Shown piece after piece: positions 24,107 to 32,275 of a stretch of DNA of 40,343 nucleotides. The notes under the pieces were generated by a model that ran no database searches, was not told the origin of the DNA, and saw only the letters and a program-made list of their open reading frames with translations. Both the position numbers and the translations under genes were made by a program. The stretch comes from Micrococcales bacterium UBA2037 (GTDB lineage Bacteria > Actinomycetota > Actinomycetes > Actinomycetales > Microbacteriaceae), in NCBI GenBank assembly GCA_002333405.1, contig DDBH01000024.1:24741-65083 (forward strand), given 5' to 3'. Every line of letters begins with the position of its first letter. Within the stretch, counting starts at the first letter, position 1.

Positions 24107-27100
24107 TTCGGCACCTTAAGGACCTGACCAACCCGAATGAAGTTGGCGTTGTTTATGCCATTCAAGCTGGCCAAGGCTGATGATTTTACTCCGAGCTTGC
24201 GCGCGATTCCCCAGAGGGTGTCCCCGGCTACCACCTTGTAGGTTGCTGGGGCAGCTGGCTCTGGCTGCGGCTGCGCCTGCTCAACATTTGTGTTTGAGGT
24301 GCCGGTTGGAATCTTCAACGATTGCCCAATGCTGATGCGATTCGGATTGGTGATTGAGTTGTAGCTCTGTAGAGCCGCAGTTGAAATTCCGAACTTATAG
24401 GCAATTCGAAGCAGGGTGTCACCAGACTTTACCTGGTACTCCACGTCAACGGGAGGAACTACTGGCTCTGGAGTGGGTGCCGGTGTGGGCTTGGGCTCCA
24501 CTGCTGGGGCAGATGCAGTGACACCAGGAATCAAGATCAATTGTCCGATGTGAATTAGATTTGGGTTGGAGATCTTGCTGAAACTCTGGAGCAGAGAGGT
24601 GCTGACGCCAAATTTGGATGCGATTTTGCTCAACGTGTCACCGGAAACGACTCGGTATTCCTGCTGCTGACTTGCGGCGGGCTCAGGCTCAGGAGTTGAC
24701 GCTGGAGTTGACGATGGAGCTGGTGCTGGACCTGGTGCCGGCGCAGCCTCTTGTTCGACCACTTCTGGAATGGTGCCCTCAAAAGTGAGCTCACCAAAAT
24801 CTCCTGACGGTATGCCTTCAAGCGACGATAGTTGCACGTTGGCCGGAGCAGTGCCGGCAAATGGAATGCTGTTTGCGAAGTAGTTTGTGGCCTGGATGTA
24901 GCCTGGCCCATCACCCCTTAGCGTTGCAAAGTGAGCCCAAGATGAGATGCGCTGCTTCTTGCCATCGCTGACGAGATAAAGCACACCGCTGTTGGCTCTA
25001 ATGAACTGACCAACGGCCCTGGTTGAAAGCTTCATCGAGGCACAGGTGATGTTTGCAAGTGGATAAACGCTACCGGGGAATTCAGCGGCCGTAGCAGGTG
25101 AGGTTGGGTATAGCACTCCCCTGTCTAGAAGATAAGTCCCCCCGTTGCACTGAACCTTGGCTGAGCTAAAGCCAGTTCTAGTGGTGAGGGCCTGCAGGTC
25201 AGCCTTGGGGACGATGTACGTCTTTGACTTGGAAACCGAAGGTGCCTGAGCGCTTGAGGCAAGCTTGATCTTGTTTGTTAGGTCATCTACCAGGTAAAGG
25301 GCGCTAGAGCCACCTTCCTTGACCAGCGAGCCAGGGGCAAGTGCCAGTCCAACCTTTTCTATTGCGTTAATGGCAGCCAGCGGAAGCTCAACAACTGCTG
25401 GCTGATCAATCAGCTTCACGAAGCTCTCTACCACCGAGGCATCGCTGGTGATGCGGCGCTCTCCGGCGTGGACAAAGTAGGAGAACTTATTCCCCTTAGA
25501 TGTGACCACTGCCGGTGAGGCCAGGGTCGCATCAACAGTCGGGATTTTAGCCAGCACTGAGTCTGGAACAGTGACAACTGAATCAGTCCAGTTTTCTGGG
25601 TCAATGACGGGCATCTTGCCGGCAGCGGTAATTACGTAGCTAGTGCCCGTTGGCGATGCCACAAAACCCCTGATAATCTCAGGCTCCAGGGTTGCCTGAA
25701 TTGACTGGTAGTCGACCGCGGAGTGTGCTTGATCAAACCACTTGGAAAGCCCAGTGGTTCTGACAAGCGATGCGTTCAAGAAGAAGGTCTTGCCGCCTGC
25801 TGCAATTGCAGCCTGGTTACTACCAGAAATCTGGAACATGATTGACTCCGAGGCCAGAGGGGCCCCAGGCTGGAGTGAAGCGACCTGCTCAATGGTCATT
25901 GGGGTTGTTGTCCGAGCCTGACCCCCAACTGTTTGAAGTGCAATGTCATCGACTACGACGCGCGAGCTGGCATTTTCAATCCAGTATCGGTTGCCGTCTT
26001 CGGTGCTCACCAGTCTTGTCAGCGCACCTCCATCAACGAAGGTGCTTAGCTGAAGCGAAGTAAGCGATACGGTGGCGTCGCAACTGACACCAAAGGCTTG
26101 TGCCACAGAACAATCACTGGCCTGGTATTTCACTCCATCAACCAGAAGATATTTCAGGCCAGTGGTTGAATCACTCACCAACTGAGTCATGTCCCCGCTG
26201 GTGACAAAGCTATCGAGGTAAGCCTGGGAAATCTCTCCAATTGGACCTAGTGGTCGAAGTGCAGCCAACAGCCTCGAGTCGCTGACAAGGTACTTTTTGT
26301 CGTCCACGATCAAATAGGTGTCTGGTCCAGTTCCAGTAAGTAGGTAACCGCCACCGATTGGGGAGCCGAACCAGTCGTGGTAAAAGCGCCAGAAGTTTCT
26401 ATTTCCGTAAGCACTGCAGCTGTCTCCGGAACCATAAAGATTAGACAGCGCGGCCTGGTTCGGGGTGTATGGGGTGTAGTAGTAGAGGTTTGCGGTCGCT
26501 TGATTTTTTAGCTGAAAGCTCTTGGTGCCACAGGATGATTTTGGATTGAATCGCATTGAAACGGTTCGGCCCGGCTTCCAGTAGGTAAAGGATCCTTTCG
26601 GATTTCCATACCAGCGAAGCTGTTTTGCAGCCCGGTAGACCTGGTTGAAAAGGCCAACATAGACCTTGCCGCAAATGCCTGGGTCCGAGTCCGGGCATCC
26701 AAATCCCATGGCCGCCCTGTACATGTACTCAGTGGGCTTGGTTGATGTGACCAGGCCCTGCTCTTTTTGCAAAGTTGTGATCAAAACTTTCGGGCTGATT
26801 CCACAGGCAGTTGCCACACTGTAGATGACCTGCGCTGCGCTAGCGGTTGGGTTAGCTGGAATGGCACTACAGGGGCCAATTTCTTGAGGCGTGGTGGCAG
26901 GAGTCTCGGGAATCTCAACCTTGATTGACTTCAGGCAATCAATGGCAGGATCCACCGCACGACAATTTGAAACCCTGGAGTCCAAGAAAGCCTGGATGCC
27001 AGAAACGTCCATCGAACCAAAATCAAAAAAGACGCTGTCGCTAATAATCAAGCCGGGATCGAAGGCTTCTCCTGGCGGCGCTGCGGCAGCCGGCGAAATA

Positions 27101-27174
27101 GCAGCGGGAATTGCGACCAGACCTGCTACCGCTAGAGCGACCGCGGAAAGTGTTCCGAATAATTTCTTCAGCAT
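24103..27174 (-). CDS. Large secreted LysM cell-wall protein with repeat modules
   Basis: A 1023-residue exported protein. Residues 1-31 are a signal peptide ending ISPAAAA. Residues about 40-270 form a domain with TLQKEQGLV, CPD..PGICG and YGNRNFWRFYHDWFG, resembling actinobacterial wall-hydrolase-like proteins; a lysozyme-like role for the Glu in KEQGL is only a guess. Then roughly nine strands of the type YLVxDGxKxxxSD repeat to about residue 800. After a Pro/Ala/Glu linker, three LysM domains (near 845-890, 912-958 and 977-1023, each with xVxxGDTL) bind peptidoglycan. It directly follows the lipoprotein gene (TAAATG), so they are cotranscribed. Confidence 0.85.
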   Translation of the reverse strand: MLKKLFGTLSAVALAVAGLVAIPAAISPAAAAPPGEAFDPGLIISDSVFFDFGSMDVSGIQAFLDSRVSNCRAVDPAIDCLKSIKVEIPETPATTPQEIGPCSAIPANPTASAAQVIYSVATACGISPKVLITTLQKEQGLVTSTKPTEYMYRAAMGFGCPDSDPGICGKVYVGLFNQVYRAAKQLRWYGNPKGSFTYWKPGRTVSMRFNPKSSCGTKSFQLKNQATANLYYYTPYTPNQAALSNLYGSGDSCSAYGNRNFWRFYHDWFGSPIGGGYLLTGTGPDTYLIVDDKKYLVSDSRLLAALRPLGPIGEISQAYLDSFVTSGDMTQLVSDSTTGLKYLLVDGVKYQASDCSVAQAFGVSCDATVSLTSLQLSTFVDGGALTRLVSTEDGNRYWIENASSRVVVDDIALQTVGGQARTTTPMTIEQVASLQPGAPLASESIMFQISGSNQAAIAAGGKTFFLNASLVRTTGLSKWFDQAHSAVDYQSIQATLEPEIIRGFVASPTGTSYVITAAGKMPVIDPENWTDSVVTVPDSVLAKIPTVDATLASPAVVTSKGNKFSYFVHAGERRITSDASVVESFVKLIDQPAVVELPLAAINAIEKVGLALAPGSLVKEGGSSALYLVDDLTNKIKLASSAQAPSVSKSKTYIVPKADLQALTTRTGFSSAKVQCNGGTYLLDRGVLYPTSPATAAEFPGSVYPLANITCASMKLSTRAVGQFIRANSGVLYLVSDGKKQRISSWAHFATLRGDGPGYIQATNYFANSIPFAGTAPANVQLSSLEGIPSGDFGELTFEGTIPEVVEQEAAPAPGPAPAPSSTPASTPEPEPAASQQQEYRVVSGDTLSKIASKFGVSTSLLQSFSKISNPNLIHIGQLILIPGVTASAPAVEPKPTPAPTPEPVVPPVDVEYQVKSGDTLLRIAYKFGISTAALQSYNSITNPNRISIGQSLKIPTGTSNTNVEQAQPQPEPAAPATYKVVAGDTLWGIARKLGVKSSALASLNGINNANFIRVGQVLKVPN

Positions 27175-27702
27175 TTACGGAATCACCACCGAGCTGGCTT
27201 TGGATGTTCCGAAGTGATACTCCGACTCGTACTGCACAGTCACTATTCCAGACCCACTGGGCAGGTCAGAAAGCGGGAATTCGATTGGGAAGCACTGGGT
27301 GTAATCGCTCGAGGGTTGCGCTGCTGCCGAAACAGATTTCTCGGTGTCGCCGCCAATGAAACGCATGATGCAGGTTCCATTTTCTTCGGTAATGCCTTGA
27401 ATTTGGGCAACCACCTCGAGCATGCCGGTGTCCAAGAAGGCATCGGCGATCAAAATCGTAACTTCAGCTTCGATCCGAACAATTTCTGGAGTCGCGGTCT
27501 CGGTTGGCTCTTCGCTGGCAGTCGGCTCAGGCTCAGCGGTTACTTCCTCGACGACTGGTTCTTCAGTCGCTTCAGTTGATGCCACGATTCCAGTTGGCTC
27601 TTCGGGGAGCGAGGTTGCACCCCAGTTTGGATAGAACAGGCTACATCCGGAAAGCAGCAACGCAGTCATGGCAAAGCCAGAAGCCACCAAAAACCTACGC
27701 AT
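27175..27702 (-). CDS. Small lipoprotein with acidic linker, unknown function
   Basis: A 175-residue lipoprotein with the lipobox LSGC (Cys20), then a Glu/Thr/Pro-rich linker (about 33-72) and a compact beta-type domain of about 100 residues that holds two cysteines (in GTCIM and TQCFP), likely a disulfide. GGAGG 6 nt upstream supports the ATG. The stop abuts the ATG of the giant LysM protein, so the two probably act together at the cell surface. No family is recognised. Confidence 0.78.
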   Translation of the reverse strand: MRRFLVASGFAMTALLLSGCSLFYPNWGATSLPEEPTGIVASTEATEEPVVEEVTAEPEPTASEEPTETATPEIVRIEAEVTILIADAFLDTGMLEVVAQIQGITEENGTCIMRFIGGDTEKSVSAAAQPSSDYTQCFPIEFPLSDLPSGSGIVTVQYESEYHFGTSKASSVVIP

Positions 27703-27722
27703 GACTCACCTCCCAGATACCT

Positions 27723-27737
27723 TCAACCTTAGGTTGA
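27723..27737. promoter_or_regulatory. Palindrome upstream of the lipoprotein-LysM operon
   Basis: TCAACCT and AGGTTGA flank one central base, a perfect 7-bp inverted repeat about 20 nt before the lipoprotein start. On the minus strand it contains TAAGGT, which could be the -10 box, so the site looks like an operator over the promoter. Confidence 0.45.
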
Positions 27738-27785
27738 GATTCTGAAAAAGTGCTGAGCGTTCTAAGTGTTTTGGGAAATGGAAAC

Positions 27786-27801
27786 CGGCATTCGAATGCC
27801 G
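27786..27801 (-). terminator. Hairpin after purE
   Basis: CGGCATTCGAATGCCG is a perfect 16-bp palindrome starting 1 nt after the purE stop. The following minus-strand sequence GTTTCCATTTCCC is only moderately T-rich, so termination efficiency may be limited. Confidence 0.55.
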
Positions 27802-27802
27802 A

Positions 27803-28291
27803 TTAGAGGCTGGATTTCAGCTTTTCGTTCTTGGTCTCGACTTGATTAGCAAGTTGAGTTCGAAACTCATCCATCTTCTTCTCTAAATCTGGATTTGATG
27901 CCGCCAGAATTCTTAGCGCCAGCAGGCCGGCATTCTTGGCGCCGTCAATCGAAACGGTGGCAACTGGCACCCCGGCAGGCATCTGGACGATTGAGAGCAG
28001 TGAGTCCATTCCCTCGAGGTTGGCAAGGCTCACTGGCACGCCAATGACGGGAAGCGATGTGATCGAAGCAATCATTCCGGGCAGGTGTGCAGCACCGCCA
28101 GCACCTGCGATGATCACCCGCGTGCCATTTTGGCTGGCCTGTTTTGCCCATCCCAACATTTTCTCTGGGGTTCGGTGGGCACTGAGCACCTCAACCTCGC
28201 AACTAAGGCCAAATTCTTGAATGACGTCGTGGGCCTGCTGCATGATGCGCCAGTCAGAATCTGAACCCATGACGATTGCTATTTCGGCCAT
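27803..28291 (-). CDS. purE: N5-carboxyaminoimidazole ribonucleotide mutase PurE
   Basis: A 162-residue class I PurE. The opening IAIVMGSDSDW and the block SAHRTPEKM are the substrate-binding signatures, and GGAAHLPGM the third. It moves the carboxyl group of N5-CAIR to make CAIR in purine synthesis, as an octamer in the cytosol. AGGAG stands 4 nt before the ATG. It lies 34 nt downstream of purK and forms an operon with it. Confidence 0.96.
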   Translation of the reverse strand: MAEIAIVMGSDSDWRIMQQAHDVIQEFGLSCEVEVLSAHRTPEKMLGWAKQASQNGTRVIIAGAGGAAHLPGMIASITSLPVIGVPVSLANLEGMDSLLSIVQMPAGVPVATVSIDGAKNAGLLALRILAASNPDLEKKMDEFRTQLANQVETKNEKLKSSL

Positions 28292-28325
28292 TTTGCTCCT
28301 TCAGGTAATAAAAACACTCTAGGAC

Positions 28326-29453
28326 TTAGATCTGGTTATAGATCGCAGCGGCAGCGCTGTGTGCCTTTTTCAATAGTTCAGCGGGGTGATCGCCAAGGGC
28401 GGTTATGTGCCCCATTTTTCTGCCGCCCCGGGCAGATTTTTCGTAGCTGTGGAACTTGAGCGCAGCATCTACCCTCATGGCCTTGTTGTAGTGCTCGGTG
28501 AAGGTATTTCTGTCGTCTACTCCCAGCAGGTTCACCATCACTGCGGCAGGGGCCAACAACTCTGTGCTGCCCAACGGTAGATCCAGCACCGCTCTGAGGT
28601 GCTGCTCAAATTGGCTGGTTGCGGCTCCTTCGATGCTGTAGTGACCCGAGTTGTGAGGCCTCATTGCTAGCTCATTTATTACCAGGTGACCGTCCGCAGT
28701 TTCGAATAGCTCTACCGCCATCATGCCGACAACGTTCAAACCAACCGCTATCTCTTCGGCAATTATCCTGGCAGCAATGCTGTCAACTGGCTTTGGTGCT
28801 GGTGCAATGACCTCGGCACAAACCCCATTTTTTTGAACCGTTTGAACCACCTCATAGGTGGCCAGATCGCCACTGGGGTTTCTTGCAACTAGTTGCGCGA
28901 GCTCCCTGACAAACGGGACCTTCTCCTCCAGCAGGAGCTCTCCACCAAGCTTCTCGATTTGATCCAACCAGTCGCTTACCTGCTGCGAGTCAGAAACGAC
29001 TCGAACGCCCTTGCCGTCGTAGCCGCCCACAGGAGTCTTGACGATGATTTCGGGCCCGTGAATAGCGATGAAGGCCTCGATAGCTGCAGCATCGGAAGCT
29101 GTTTGCCAAGCCGGAAGCGGTAACCCCAGCTCAGCAAGACGGCGGCGCATCAGGGCCTTGTTTTGGGCAAAAATTAGTGACTTGGGTCCGGGGTAAACCT
29201 TGAGGCCCTCAGCCTCCAGCTGCTCCAGCAGAGCCACCGGCACATGCTCGTGGTCGAAGGTCACAACATCCACGGTTTTTGCGAACTCTTGAAGCTGGCG
29301 GTAGTCGGTATAGTCGCCGATTTTGGTGGCCGCCTGGTGGGCCGAAGAATGCTCTTGTTCGGCGAAGACCTTGAGTTCAATGCCAAGCGCAATTGCGGCC
29401 GGATGAATCATTCTGGCCAGCTGTCCGCCACCTATTACGCCAACCCGATGCAT
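28326..29453 (-). CDS. purK: N5-carboxyaminoimidazole ribonucleotide synthase PurK
   Basis: A 375-residue ATP-grasp enzyme making N5-CAIR from AIR, bicarbonate and ATP, the substrate of PurE. The N-terminal GVIGGGQLARM is the family signature. ATP-grasp features include KTPVGGYDGKGV, VPFVRELAQLVAR and NELAMRPHNSGHYS. GGAGA lies 4 nt before the ATG. BirA is the next gene upstream, 21 nt away, on the same strand, and may be cotranscribed. Confidence 0.96.
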   Translation of the reverse strand: MHRVGVIGGGQLARMIHPAAIALGIELKVFAEQEHSSAHQAATKIGDYTDYRQLQEFAKTVDVVTFDHEHVPVALLEQLEAEGLKVYPGPKSLIFAQNKALMRRRLAELGLPLPAWQTASDAAAIEAFIAIHGPEIIVKTPVGGYDGKGVRVVSDSQQVSDWLDQIEKLGGELLLEEKVPFVRELAQLVARNPSGDLATYEVVQTVQKNGVCAEVIAPAPKPVDSIAARIIAEEIAVGLNVVGMMAVELFETADGHLVINELAMRPHNSGHYSIEGAATSQFEQHLRAVLDLPLGSTELLAPAAVMVNLLGVDDRNTFTEHYNKAMRVDAALKFHSYEKSARGGRKMGHITALGDHPAELLKKAHSAAAAIYNQI

Positions 29454-29474
29454 TTTTCTCCTGCCTGAATGTCT

Positions 29475-30212
29475 CTAGTTTCGCAGATGCCAGACGTCTG
29501 CGGCTGCCAAAGCGACCGGTTCTGGGCATTCGATTACCAGTCTGCCCTCGGCATCAATGGCTTTGGCAACTCCATAGAGGTTTCTGCCTCCGGGCAATTC
29601 AGCCCGGACCTCGGTGCCAAGAGTGGAACAGGCCGTTGCCAATTCGGTCTGGAATTTTGCAATCGCCTCTGTTGGGTTTTCGTTTAGTAGCTCCCAGTAG
29701 CCCTTGATTCCTGTTGCAACCAGTGAAATCAATTGATCCATCGAGATATCTGCACCCAACTCGGACAGCGAAGTTGCGGTCTCAGGTGCTCCTTGCTGTG
29801 GCTCCAGATTCAGCCCCATGCCCAAAATCACGGCATTTGGACCGCTAAGTTCTGCAAGTATTCCGGCCAGCTTCCGTCCCTCCACCAGGATATCGTTTGG
29901 CCACTTGATGCTTGCGGCCACTCCGAGGTCAACGACCACCTGCCGGAGGGCAAGACCGGCCATTATGGTGATCCAATTGGCAGCAGCACTTGTTTCTGGG
30001 CGCAACAGTATGGACAGCGCCATGGATTTACCAGGCTCAGTAACCCAATTTCGACTTAGTCTTCCGAGGCCGCCAAGCTGTTTCGCTGAAGTCACCGCAA
30101 AGAACTCCGGGGTTTCGGGCCCTAGCCTACGAAGCAATTCCTTGTTGGTGGAGTCGACCTCAGCTAGAGCGATTAGCTCGGGAAAGTGGCCGTGTGCCTT
30201 GTCTAGCTCCAT
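29475..30212 (-). CDS. birA: Biotin protein ligase BirA, class I (no DNA-binding domain)
   Basis: A 245-residue ligase that attaches biotin to the carboxyl-carrier lysine of AccA, in two ATP-dependent steps. GLGRLSRNW is the biotinyl-AMP loop (canonical GRGRxxRxW) and KWPNDI the catalytic lysine motif. There is no N-terminal winged helix, so it cannot repress like E. coli BirA. A longer frame to 30341 exists, but the extra 43 residues look unlike any ligase. ATG 30212 stands 7 nt after TATCAT (30220-30225), predicting a leaderless message. It is divergent from accD, with which it shares 129 nt. Confidence 0.92.
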   Translation of the reverse strand: MELDKAHGHFPELIALAEVDSTNKELLRRLGPETPEFFAVTSAKQLGGLGRLSRNWVTEPGKSMALSILLRPETSAAANWITIMAGLALRQVVVDLGVAASIKWPNDILVEGRKLAGILAELSGPNAVILGMGLNLEPQQGAPETATSLSELGADISMDQLISLVATGIKGYWELLNENPTEAIAKFQTELATACSTLGTEVRAELPGGRNLYGVAKAIDAEGRLVIECPEPVALAAADVWHLRN

Positions 30213-30219
30213 TTGATTA

Positions 30220-30225
30220 ATGATA
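30220..30225 (-). promoter_or_regulatory. -10 box (TATCAT) of birA
   Basis: TATCAT on the minus strand, 7 nt before the ATG at 30212. It also marks the start codon against the longer open frame. Confidence 0.5.
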
Positions 30226-30341
30226 TCGCACTGGTAGGTTTTGTAGGAATGCGAGATGATTTGGTGCCTTGGTTTGTATGGAATGTTCAAGACTGACTCG
30301 AATTTGACCGATAAAGTTAGGCAGATATACAAGGAGCGCAC

Positions 30342-31931
30342 GTGTCAGAGATTCCAGATTTATCTACCACTGCCGGTCGGCTAGCTGACCTAAGAGATCG
30401 TTACCAGGAGGCAGTCCACGACGCAGAAGCAGTCGCGGTCACCAAGCAGCACGCGAAGGGCAAGAACACCGCCAGAGAGCGCATAGCAATGCTGCTTGAT
30501 CCGGGCTCCTTTGTTGAATTGGATGAATACGCTAGGCATCGCTCAACCTCATTTGGCATGGACGCCAAAAGGCCATATGGAGATTCTGTTGTCACTGGAA
30601 TCGGAACCATCAACTCCAGACAGGTAGCCGTCTACTCACAAGACTTCACAATCTTTGGTGGCTCTCTAGGAGAAGCTGCCGGGAACAAGATCATCAAGGT
30701 CATGGAGCTTGCAATCAAAACCGGCGTTCCGCTGATTGGGATTCTTGATTCTGGCGGTGCCAGAATCCAAGAGGGGGTAATCGCTCTTGGTAAATATGGT
30801 GAGATCTTCCGCCTGAACACGATGGCTTCTGGAGTCATCCCACAGATTTCAATCATTATGGGACCTGCTGCCGGCGGTGCTGTCTACTCCCCTGCGCTGA
30901 CTGACTTCGTAGTGATGGTGGACAAGACCTCAAACATGTTTGTTACCGGCCCCGACGTGATCAAGACCGTTACCGGTGAAGACGTGGGCATGGAAGATCT
31001 GGGTGGTGCACGCACGCACAATGAGACCTCTGGAGTTGCTCATTACTTGGCGGACGATGAGAAGGACGCCATCGACTACGTCCAGTCATTGGTTGGCTAC
31101 CTGCCAGAAAATAACCTTTCGGAGTCAGTGACCTACCAGTCCGAGAGCGAACTGGAAATTACTGAGGCCGACAAAAAGCTCAACGAAATAATTCCGGACA
31201 GTCCGAATCAGCCCTACGACATGCACACGATTATTGAGTCGCTGGTCGACGAGGGTGAGTTTCTGGAGGTCCAACCACTGTTTGCCCCAAACATCATCAT
31301 TGGCTTTGCCCGAGTTGATGGCAGCTCCGTTGGCATCGTTGCAAACCAGCCAATGCAGATGGCTGGAACGCTCAACATTGATGCCGGAGAAAAGGCAGCA
31401 AGGTTCGTTCGATTCTGCGATGCCTTCTCAATTCCAATTTTGACTCTCGTAGACGTGCCTGGTTATCTTCCGGGAACCGACCAGGAGTGGGCTGGCGTAA
31501 TTAGGCGCGGCGCGAAGCTGCTTTATGCCTACGCCGAAGCCACGGTTCCTCTGGTTACTGTAATCACCCGAAAGGCCTATGGCGGTGCTTACATTGTGAT
31601 GGGCTCAAAGCAACTTGGAGCCGACATAAACCTTGCCTGGCCAACCGCCGAAATCGCCGTGATGGGAGGCCAGGGAGCCATCAATATCTTGTTCCGCGAC
31701 AAGCTCAAGCAGGCCGAGGAACAGGGCCTTGATATTGCTCAGGTTAGAGACCAGCTCGCCAAGGAATACACCTACAACGTTGCGAGCCCTTTCCTGGCCG
31801 CAGAACGTGGTGAACTCGACGGCATCATTGAGCCAGCGGCAACTAGGTCCTCCGTGATTAGAGCACTCAGGGCACTGAAAACCAAGCGTGCGAATCTTCC
31901 ACCGAAAAAGCATGGAAACATCCCGCTCTAA
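30342..31931 (+). CDS. accD: Acyl-CoA carboxylase beta (carboxyltransferase) subunit
   Basis: A 529-residue PccB/AccD-type carboxyltransferase that moves CO2 from carboxybiotin on AccA to acetyl- or propionyl-CoA. The oxyanion-forming segments GGARIQEG and the C-terminal GGAYIVMGSK are intact. GTG 30342 has AAGGAG 5 nt upstream. TTGACC (30304) with TATACA (30326) looks like a promoter but would leave the AAGGAG barely inside the mRNA, so the start of transcription is uncertain. Next come accE (1-bp overlap) and, further right, accA. The chain preference (acetyl or propionyl) cannot be read from sequence here. Confidence 0.95.
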   Translation: MSEIPDLSTTAGRLADLRDRYQEAVHDAEAVAVTKQHAKGKNTARERIAMLLDPGSFVELDEYARHRSTSFGMDAKRPYGDSVVTGIGTINSRQVAVYSQDFTIFGGSLGEAAGNKIIKVMELAIKTGVPLIGILDSGGARIQEGVIALGKYGEIFRLNTMASGVIPQISIIMGPAAGGAVYSPALTDFVVMVDKTSNMFVTGPDVIKTVTGEDVGMEDLGGARTHNETSGVAHYLADDEKDAIDYVQSLVGYLPENNLSESVTYQSESELEITEADKKLNEIIPDSPNQPYDMHTIIESLVDEGEFLEVQPLFAPNIIIGFARVDGSSVGIVANQPMQMAGTLNIDAGEKAARFVRFCDAFSIPILTLVDVPGYLPGTDQEWAGVIRRGAKLLYAYAEATVPLVTVITRKAYGGAYIVMGSKQLGADINLAWPTAEIAVMGGQGAINILFRDKLKQAEEQGLDIAQVRDQLAKEYTYNVASPFLAAERGELDGIIEPAATRSSVIRALRALKTKRANLPPKKHGNIPL

Positions 31932-32152
31932 TGCGTCAATACAGCGGGAAAGAGATCGCCGAACTTATTGAGGTTACCGGTGGCGATGAGAGCGACCAGG
32001 CGGCCGCTATTGCGGTTGTCACTCAGGCAATCATTGAATCACGCAGGCTCGGTCGCATCGCAACCAGAAAACCTCGGACATCTTGGAACCGGGGCGAAGC
32101 TCAGCTGAGAGGAAACCACGTCAATGGTTGGGTGAACCAGTTCCGTACGTAG
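31931..32152 (+). CDS. accE: Acyl-CoA carboxylase epsilon subunit
   Basis: A 73-residue protein with the epsilon-subunit pattern: an Ala-rich helix (about 22-38), then W50 and the ending RGNHVNGWVNQFRT. The actinobacterial epsilon subunit binds AccA-AccD and stabilises the complex. Its ATG shares one base with the accD TAA stop (TAATG), so coupling is very tight. It ends right before a structured RNA element and a strong terminator. Confidence 0.88.
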   Translation: MRQYSGKEIAELIEVTGGDESDQAAAIAVVTQAIIESRRLGRIATRKPRTSWNRGEAQLRGNHVNGWVNQFRT

Positions 32153-32241
32153 CCTGTCCCCCAAACTAATTACATTTTCTGGTTTCGAACTGAGGCGTTC
32201 GTTGCTATTTTGGAATCAGAAAAGCAAATGGGGGAAACAGG
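32153..32241 (+). ncRNA. Candidate structured RNA in the accE 3' region
   Basis: Three nested pairings begin straight after the accE stop. P1: CCTGTCCCCCA (32153-32163) with TGGGGG-AA-ACAGG (32229-32241), 11 pairs with a 2-nt bulge. P2: TTTTCTG (32175-32181) with CAGAAAA (32217-32223), 7 pairs. P3: CGAAC (32186-32190) with GTTCG (32197-32201), 5 pairs. The 3' strand of P1 shares ACAGG with the terminator stem that follows, so P1 and the full terminator exclude each other in part. No known RNA class is recognised; it could be a 3'-UTR element, a processed small RNA or an antiterminator. Confidence 0.45.
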
Positions 32242-32268
32242 ATTGGCAAGCGCCAATCCTGTTTTTTT
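32235..32268 (+). terminator. Strong intrinsic terminator of accD-accE
   Basis: A perfect 13-bp stem (AAACAGGATTGGC 32235-32247 with 32252-32264) around the loop AAGC is followed by a T run to 32268. On the other strand the same hairpin may end the sensor-cassette transcript, with only three T after it. Confidence 0.9.
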
Positions 32269-32275
32269 GTAACTA

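Noticed and set aside
27786..27801. 16-bp palindrome after purE taken as an operator
   Set aside because: It stands 1 nt after the purE stop and on the transcript forms a hairpin, so termination is the simpler reading.
30213..30341. 43-codon extension of birA, possibly a DNA-binding domain
   Set aside because: The residues do not form a winged helix, and a -10 box lies between them and ATG 30212.
32229..32273. 14-codon frame from ATG 32229 through the terminator
   Set aside because: It is the terminator hairpin read as codons; no ribosome site and no hydrophobic or other protein-like pattern.
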